NCBI GenBank assembly: GCA_026770585.1
Contig: MU646571.1
Location: 478,894-495,578, forward strand
DNA length: 16,685 nucleotides
Direction: 5' to 3'
Source: Baffinella frigidus
Taxonomy: Eukaryota; Cryptophyceae; Cryptomonadales; Baffinellaceae
The position numbers and the translations under genes were made by a program. Numbering within the stretch: the stretch's first letter is position 1; each line of letters begins with the position of its first letter. Below the pieces are notes generated by a model that saw nothing but the letters and a program-made list of their open reading frames with translations, was not told the DNA's origin and did not search any database. Below, one piece after another: positions 13,357 through 16,685 of the stretch.

Positions 13357-13473
13357 CTTGAACGCGCCGGTGAATCGTGAGGGGCGCCACGAGAGGGTGG
13401 CCGAGGCTGCAACCCGTGTGGCCGCGTCCGTTGCACGGATCTTCTTTTCTGAGGCCACAGGGGGCGACAGCAC
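13357..13473 (-). CDS. Exon VLSPPVASEKK..., intact copy
   Basis: A 117-nt phase-0 exon. A CTAACTAAC branch-point-like motif and TTGTGCAG precede it, and AAG/GTGCGA ends it. The 39 residues begin VLSPPVASEKKIRATDAATR and end ATLSWRPSRFTGAFK. The pattern S-W-x-P-x-x-F-x-G resembles the middle of Ig-like/HYR-like extracellular repeats, in which a YxVCxEAxD strand follows, as in the exon at 16500. No catalytic motif. Family call tentative. Two broken copies lie upstream at 13700-13895 and 14054-14105. Confidence 0.55.
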
Positions 13474-13534
13474 CTGCACAACATATGGTGTGTTAGTTAG
13501 GATGTGTTGTTGAGACGACTCATCTTGATTTTAG

Positions 13535-13650
13535 GGTTTAAGGTGTTGGGTGTAGGGGTTGGGCTGAGAACGTTGTAGATTTTTAGGGTGTGGGTGTGGG
13601 GGTCAGGGATTAGGGATTAGGGATTAGGGGTTAGGGGTTCGGGATTAGGC
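13535..13650 (+). repeat. Telomere-like GGGATTAGGG/TTAGGGG tract
   Basis: Degenerate AGGGTGTGGG, then four to five GGGATTAG or GGGGTTAG units. It separates the intact VLSPPVASEKK exon from its first broken copy. Confidence 0.75.
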
Positions 13651-13679
13651 TGAGAACATTTCAACCAGGCACTAGAGGG

Positions 13680-13895
13680 TCGCGGACGCAGCAACCCTTG
13701 TGGCCGCGTCCGTTGCACGGATCTCTCTCTCCCCTCTCTCTCTCTCTCTCACTCTCACACACTCTCTCCCTTTCACTCTCTCTCTCACACACACACTCTC
13801 TCTCACACTCTCGCTCTCTCTCACACACCCTCTCTCACACACTCTCTCACACACACACTCACCCCCGTCTCCGAGGCCACGGGGGGCGAGAGCAC
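13680..13895 (-). pseudogene. VLSPPVASEKK exon copy split by a microsatellite
   Basis: The minus strand starts after CTGCAG with VLSPPVASET, then a run of about 145 bp of GTGT/GAGA (13721-13866), then resumes with IRATDAATRVAASATL and a stop. The microsatellite stands where the intact copy has the EKK codons. Its left edge reads GGGGTGAGTG, donor-like, and its right edge AGAGAG, acceptor-like. Confidence 0.6.
13721..13866 (+). repeat. CT/CA microsatellite
   Basis: CTCTCT and CACACA runs within the split exon copy. Frames in this tract are low-complexity. Confidence 0.9.
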
Positions 13896-14015
13896 CTGCA
13901 GACATTCACGAGCGGGAATGAATAACAACATTTATGTTTCGCTTCACTATTACTAGCAGTTATGTAGTAATTTGTGTAGTACTATTCATCACCAGAAACA
14001 TAAATTTGTGTAGTG

Positions 14016-14053
14016 TTATTCATCACCAGAAACATGTTTCTGGTGATGAATAA
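14016..14053. repeat. 38-bp perfect palindrome
   Basis: TTATTCATCACCAGAAACA and its exact inverse, no loop. A third copy of TATTCATCACCAGAAACA lies at 13983-14000, so a unit was duplicated and then inverted. Confidence 0.85.
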
Positions 14054-14105
14054 CTGTTGCGCGGATCTTCTTCTCCGAGGCCACAGGGGGCGATAACACC
14101 TGCAG
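14054..14105 (-). pseudogene. VLSPPVASEKK exon copy truncated by a palindrome
   Basis: After AATGTCTGCAG the minus strand reads VLSPPVASEKKIRAT and then enters the 38-bp palindrome. The break falls inside the ATDAAT codons. Confidence 0.6.
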
Positions 14106-14180
14106 ACATTTACATGCGGGAATAAACGAACTCCCTGGTTACTGGCGCGCGAAAGTACAGTCTGTGTGGGCCCACGAATG

Positions 14181-14320
14181 TGGTGAGCCCGGGATCTTTT
14201 CCGCTCCAAAGTTGACGGGTTTGTACCGCACACCGAGCATGTCAACTTACTGGTGAGCCCGGGCTCTTTTCCGCCCCAAAGTTGACGGGGTTGTACCGCA
14301 CACCGAGCATGTCAACTTAC
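14181..14320 (-). repeat. Two exact-period 70-bp units of the TTGAC hairpin intron
   Basis: On the minus strand each unit begins GTAAGTTGACATGCTCGGTG, folds by AAGTTGAC / GTCAACTT, and ends CCCGGGCTCACCA. Relatives stand at 14913-14957, 8331-8377 and (split) 7640-7790, there directly after LysM exon donors. I read them as intron segments duplicated with their exons. Confidence 0.65.
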
Positions 14321-14454
14321 GAATAGTCCGCGAGCCAACCCGAGTGAGGCAGAACGAGGACCTGGCCGGGGTAGCCCAGAATAAACCATAAACCGCAAGG
14401 TGAGCGGGAACCTAGCTCTGCCTGAGGTCCCACCTCCCCAGCGCGCAGGTCGCA

Positions 14455-14490
14455 TCGAGGGTTTAGGTTTAGGGTTTTGGGTGTAGGCGT
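14455..14490 (+). repeat. Short telomere-like tract
   Basis: GAGGGTTTAGGTTTAGGGTT and a few degenerate units. Confidence 0.6.
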
Positions 14491-14576
14491 CGTTTGTGGG
14501 GCTCATAACGTTATGGGTCCCATAACTTTCTGAGAGGGGGGGTCATAACCTTATGGGTTTATGGAGGGGGAGGCAC

Positions 14577-14741
14577 CTGGCCAGGGGTGAGCGGGGATTT
14601 GGAGTCGAGGAGGATGTTGTCGTAGGGGTTCTGTAGCTCTGCCACACTTCCTCTGAAATGGACCAAATCCAAGATGCAACTTGAGCCATTTTCAATGACC
14701 CAGGTGCGAATTCGCACCCAAGGGCTCAAAAGCCCGCCTGA
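14577..14741 (-). CDS. Exon ending NPYDNILLDSKSPLTPGQ
   Basis: The likely acceptor is GCTTTTCTCGTTTCAG/GC (a strong pyrimidine tract) and the donor is CCAG/GTGCCT. The product includes SPWVRIRTWVIENGSSCILD, then LVHFRGSVAELQ, then NPYDNILLDSKSPLTPGQ. The last part is shared with the exons at 15377-15466 and 15803-15859 and with degenerate copies at 14781-14850, 15010-15030 and 15252-15290. I do not recognise the family. A shorter exon starting at CTACAG/AAC is possible. Confidence 0.45.
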
Positions 14742-14785
14742 AACGAGAAAAGCTAGCATCGGGATTCGGTCCACTTCGGAGAGCT

Positions 14786-14850
14786 AGTGGTGAGACCAGG
14801 CTAGGGGTGAGCTGGAATTTGGAGTCGAGGAGGATACTGTCGAAGGGGTT
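14786..14850 (-). pseudogene. Degenerate NPYDNILLDSK exon copy
   Basis: The minus strand reads LENPFDSILLDSKFQLTPSL followed by GTCTCACC. It directly follows the hairpin-type intron (14860-14960), whose end GGGCTAG could be the acceptor. Confidence 0.45.
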
Positions 14851-15068
14851 CTCTAGCCCTGTCTCAGACTATTTGGTCTCACCAATTCGGTCTCACCAGG
14901 CTCTTTCCCGCCCCAAAGTTGACAGATGTGTACCACCCAGTGAGGATGTCAACTTACGAATAGTCCGCGAGGCAGCCCGGGGGAGAGGGGGGGGCACCTG
15001 GCGCGGATTGAGCGGGAATTTGGAGTCGAAGCCCAGAATAAACCCACAACTTCAACCCATAGCACATA

Positions 15069-15190
15069 TCCATCCACCCATGGGTGATGCAACCGATCCC
15101 ACCCGCGTAGTGAAAGACACCAAGAAACACCTGATGGCCGTGGTAAATTACCAGTGTGTAATGTGTGGCTGGGCGTTCAATGTCACAAGG
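15069..15190 (+). other. Possible coding-like stretch, plus strand
   Basis: It reads GDATDPTRVVKDTKKHLMAV, then VNYQCVMCGWAFNV, with ordinary composition and a C-x-x-C pair. There is no homologue that I recognise and no clear splice sites, and the frame joins repeats on both sides. Weak. Confidence 0.2.
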
Positions 15191-15427
15191 CGTCCATCTA
15201 CAGGATTTCCGGTACAAAATCAGGTATTTTAACCCCCTAAAAGTGAGTTCGACCTGGCCAGGAGTGAGCGGGAATGTGGAATCGAAGCCCAGAATAAACT
15301 CTTTGACACAAGGCGTCTATCTACAGGATTCCCGGTACAAACCCAGGTATTTTAAACCCCTAAAAGTGAGTTCGACCTGCCCCGGGGTGAGCGGGAATTT
15401 GGAGTCGAGGAGGATGTTGTCGTAGGG
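15186..15427 (+). repeat. ~122-bp direct duplication
   Basis: AAGGCGTC.ATCTACAGGATT, CAGGTATTTTAA, CCCCTAAAAGTGAGTTCGACC and GAGCGGGAAT.TGGA.TCGA occur twice (from 15188 and from 15310). Each unit carries the end of an NPYDNILL-type exon (minus strand: SKFPLTPGQ or STFPLTPGQ) with its intron start. Confidence 0.75.
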
Positions 15428-15466
15428 GTTTTCGCCGATGCCTGATACGTCGAACGTGTTCGGTAC
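15377..15466 (-). CDS. Exon VPNTFDVSG...LTPGQ, intact copy
   Basis: A 90-nt exon, phase 0 at both ends, between the acceptor CACCCTGCAG/GTA and the donor GGGCAG/GTCGAA. It encodes VPNTFDVSGIGENPYDNILL and then DSKFPLTPGQ. The pyrimidine-rich microsatellite upstream (15471-15800) would serve as its polypyrimidine tract. Function unknown; the context is the modular extracellular protein. Confidence 0.5.
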
Positions 15467-15470
15467 CTGC

Positions 15471-15522
15471 AGGGTGGGAGTGTGTGTGAGAGAGTTAGAG
15501 AGAGGGTGTGAGAGAGAGTGTG

Positions 15523-15564
<42 letters not shown>

Positions 15565-15800
15565 TGTGAGAGAGAGTGTGTGTGAGAGAGAGAGTGTGTG
15601 TGAGAGCGAGAGTGAGAGAGAGAGAGTGAGAGAGAGAGTGTGTATGTGTGCGAGAGAGAGAGAGAGAGAGAGAGAGTGAGAGAGAGAGTGTGTATGTGTG
15701 CGAGAGAGAGAGAGAGCGAGCGAGAGTGAGAGAGAGAGTGTGTGTGTGAGAGAGAGAGCGTGAGTGAGTGAGTGTGCGAGTGAGATAGAGATAGAGAGAC
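15471..15800 (+). repeat. GA/GT microsatellite
   Basis: GAGAGA with GTGTGT and GCGAGA variants over about 330 bp. It lies exactly between the intact VPNTFDVSG exon and the truncated second copy. Confidence 0.95.
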
Positions 15801-15802
15801 AG

Positions 15803-15859
15803 GAGGATGTTGTCGTAGGGGTTTTCGCTGATGCCTGATACGTCGAACGTGTTCGGCAC
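15803..15859 (-). pseudogene. VPNTFDVSG exon copy running into a microsatellite
   Basis: After CTCTGCAG the minus strand reads VPNTFDVSGISENPYDNILL, then passes into the (CT)n microsatellite (SLYLYL). The break falls where the intact copy has DSKFPL. Only one residue differs before it (S for G). Confidence 0.6.
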
Positions 15860-15865
15860 CTGCAG

Positions 15866-16030
15866 AGTGAGAGATTTTCAGATTGAGAGAGTGTGTGTGA
15901 GAGAGCGAGAGTGAGAGAGAGAGTGAGAGAGAGAGAGTGTGTGTGAGAGAGTGTGTGTACGAGAGAGTGAGAGTGAGTGAGTGAGAGAGGAGAGAGTGAG
16001 AGAGAGAGAGAGAGAGCGCGCGCGTGAGAG
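15866..16030 (+). repeat. GA/GT microsatellite
   Basis: A second GAGAGT-rich run, upstream of the truncated VPNTFDVSG copy on the minus strand, mirroring the position of 15471-15800 relative to the intact copy. Confidence 0.95.
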
Positions 16031-16182
16031 ATTCATGGCTGGTGTGTGATCTGGTAGGGCACCGCGAAAAAATCTCAAGACCACAAATTCAAAAGCAATC
16101 AACTTTCCAGAGGCTCTGCCCCAAAGTCGACAGCGGAGTTGACTTACACCCCAAAAGTCGACAGATGAGTTAACTTTCGCAC

Positions 16183-16245
16183 CTCCATGTAGAACGTGAC
16201 GGTCGAGTCGGGCGGCGGCGCGAAAAAAGCCGGCTTCGGGTTCAC
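16183..16245 (-). CDS. Ig-like/HYR-like repeat exon VNPKPAFFAPPP...
   Basis: A 63-nt phase-0 exon between the acceptor CCTACACCAG/GTG and the donor ATGGAG/GTGCGA. It encodes VNPKPAFFAPPPDSTVTFYM plus E. The N-P-x-P-x-F-x-x-P start is what follows the last strand of the previous domain in tandem extracellular repeats, and it joins in frame to the exon at 16500-16592 (LLVNG + VNPKP). Inferred to be the linker and first strand of the next repeat. Confidence 0.6.
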
Positions 16246-16499
16246 CTGGTGTAGGGTTTAGGGTTTCGGGTTTCGGGTTTAGGGGTCAGGGTTTGGGGTT
16301 TGGTTTTGGGGGCTGGGGGTTTCGGGTTTCGGGTTTGGGGTTTCGGGTTTCGGGTTTCGGGTTTCGAGTTTCGGGTTTCGGGTTTCGGGTTTCGGGTCTC
16401 GGGTCTCGGGTCTCGGGTTTCGGGTCTCGGGTTTCGGGTTTCGGGTCTCGGGTTTCGGGTCTCGGGTTTCGGGTTTCGGGTTTCGGGTTTCGGGTTTAC
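16246..16499 (-). other. Intron made of telomere-like CCCGAAA repeats
   Basis: Between two in-frame exons, this 254-nt interval starts GTAAAC and ends ACCAG on the minus strand, and is almost wholly CCCGAAA, CCCGAGA and CCCTAAA units. On the plus strand it appears as a TTTCGGG tract. Confidence 0.6.
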
Positions 16500-16592
16500 C
16501 CCGTTAACCAAGAGGATGAGGCAGTGCTGCCCCGAGGACAGGACATCTGTGGAGTTGTCGATTGCCTCGACGCACACGTAGTGCGTCCCAGC
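16500..16592 (-). CDS. Ig-like/HYR-like repeat exon, GTHYVCVEAID...
   Basis: A 93-nt phase-0 exon between the acceptor GGAACAG/GCT and the donor GGG/GTAAAC. The product reads AGTHYVCVEAIDNSTDVLSS and then GQHCLILLVNG. G-x-x-Y-x-V-C-x-E-A-x-D ... C-x-x-L-x-V is the closing part of HYR/cadherin-like extracellular beta domains with a disulphide between two strands. The host protein is probably a secreted or surface protein. The upstream part lies in or beyond the tandem repeat at the window's end. Confidence 0.6.
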
Positions 16593-16599
16593 CTGTTCC

Positions 16600-16685
16600 A
16601 CGTTTGTAAAGCCACCAATCGTTCAGCGACGCACACGTTTGTAAAGCCACTAATCGTTAAACGACGCACACGTTTGTAAAGCCAC
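16600..16685 (+). repeat. 35-bp tandem repeat running off the window
   Basis: CGTTTGTAAAGCCAC units, each followed by AATCGTT.A.CGACGCACA, in about 2.4 copies. The minus strand of the last unit directly precedes the acceptor of the 16500-16592 exon. Confidence 0.85.

Noticed and set aside
15317-16102. Long Ser/Leu/Thr/His-rich minus-strand frames
   Set aside because: Mostly translation of (CT)n/(CA)n repeats. Only the VPNTFDVSG and NPYDNILL parts are retained as exons.
16242-16601. ETRNPKPETRNP repeat protein
   Set aside because: It is the telomere-like intron read through. Good splice sites at both ends make the two-exon reading more likely.
1-16685. tRNA, rRNA, reverse transcriptase, integrase or transposase genes
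   Set aside because: I looked for conserved motifs on both strands (for example cloverleaf boxes, YxDD, DDE spacing in open frames) and found none that I could support.

Overview
This is eukaryotic nuclear DNA, most likely from a subtelomeric or repeat-rich region of a photosynthetic protist; a green alga (prasinophyte type) is my best guess. The reasons are plant-type telomere-like tracts (TTTAGGG with TTTCGGG and TTTGGGG variants), small exons with GT..AG introns, dense microsatellites and many small inverted-repeat elements. The species call is inference. Almost all open reading frames are short or low-complexity, and no complete gene is present. What is recognisable is a set of small exons, nearly all on the minus strand.

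Left part (1-5000): a telomere-like tract (1-222) lies next to the 3' side of a UBR-box (N-recognin type) E3 ubiquitin ligase gene fragment on the minus strand. Four exons (2608-2333, 2153-2104, 1912-1852, 1207-1143) splice in frame to give an N-terminal segment and a nearly complete UBR zinc finger ending CCDCGDHEAWEPAG. The rest of the usually >1000-residue protein is not visible. Decayed extra copies of the last exon lie nearby, and a pair of 79-bp inverted-repeat elements sits around it. From 2750 to 4600 there is a family of tandem and dispersed CCTAAAGG-linked repeats and a C-rich telomere-like tract.

Middle (4600-10300): a crowded field of small non-autonomous elements. These are foldbacks, terminal-inverted-repeat elements of about 100, 123 and 137 bp, a 199-bp element with 31-bp termini, and a 94-bp dispersed repeat. 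Among them are intact and broken LysM-domain exons on the minus strand (7816-8924).

Right part (10300-16685): minus-strand exon modules of what looks like one or more large extracellular modular proteins. They include a second kind of LysM module (11265-11152 plus copies), five copies of a GDAVLRALAGG module, three copies of an exon beginning VLSPPVASEKK, several copies of an NPYDNILLDSKFPLTPGQ exon, and two exons of an Ig-like/HYR-like repeat (16592-16500 and 16245-16183). The last two are separated by an intron made almost wholly of telomere-like repeats. The intact exons have lengths divisible by three and phase-0 boundaries, which favours duplication and shuffling. Many copies are interrupted by telomere-like tracts, microsatellites or palindromes.

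Taken together, the window looks like a degenerating, recombining exon reservoir: minus-strand coding modules being duplicated, split and filled by telomere-like repeats and foldback elements. No tRNA, rRNA, CRISPR array or autonomous transposase was seen. All splice sites and domain names here are read by eye.
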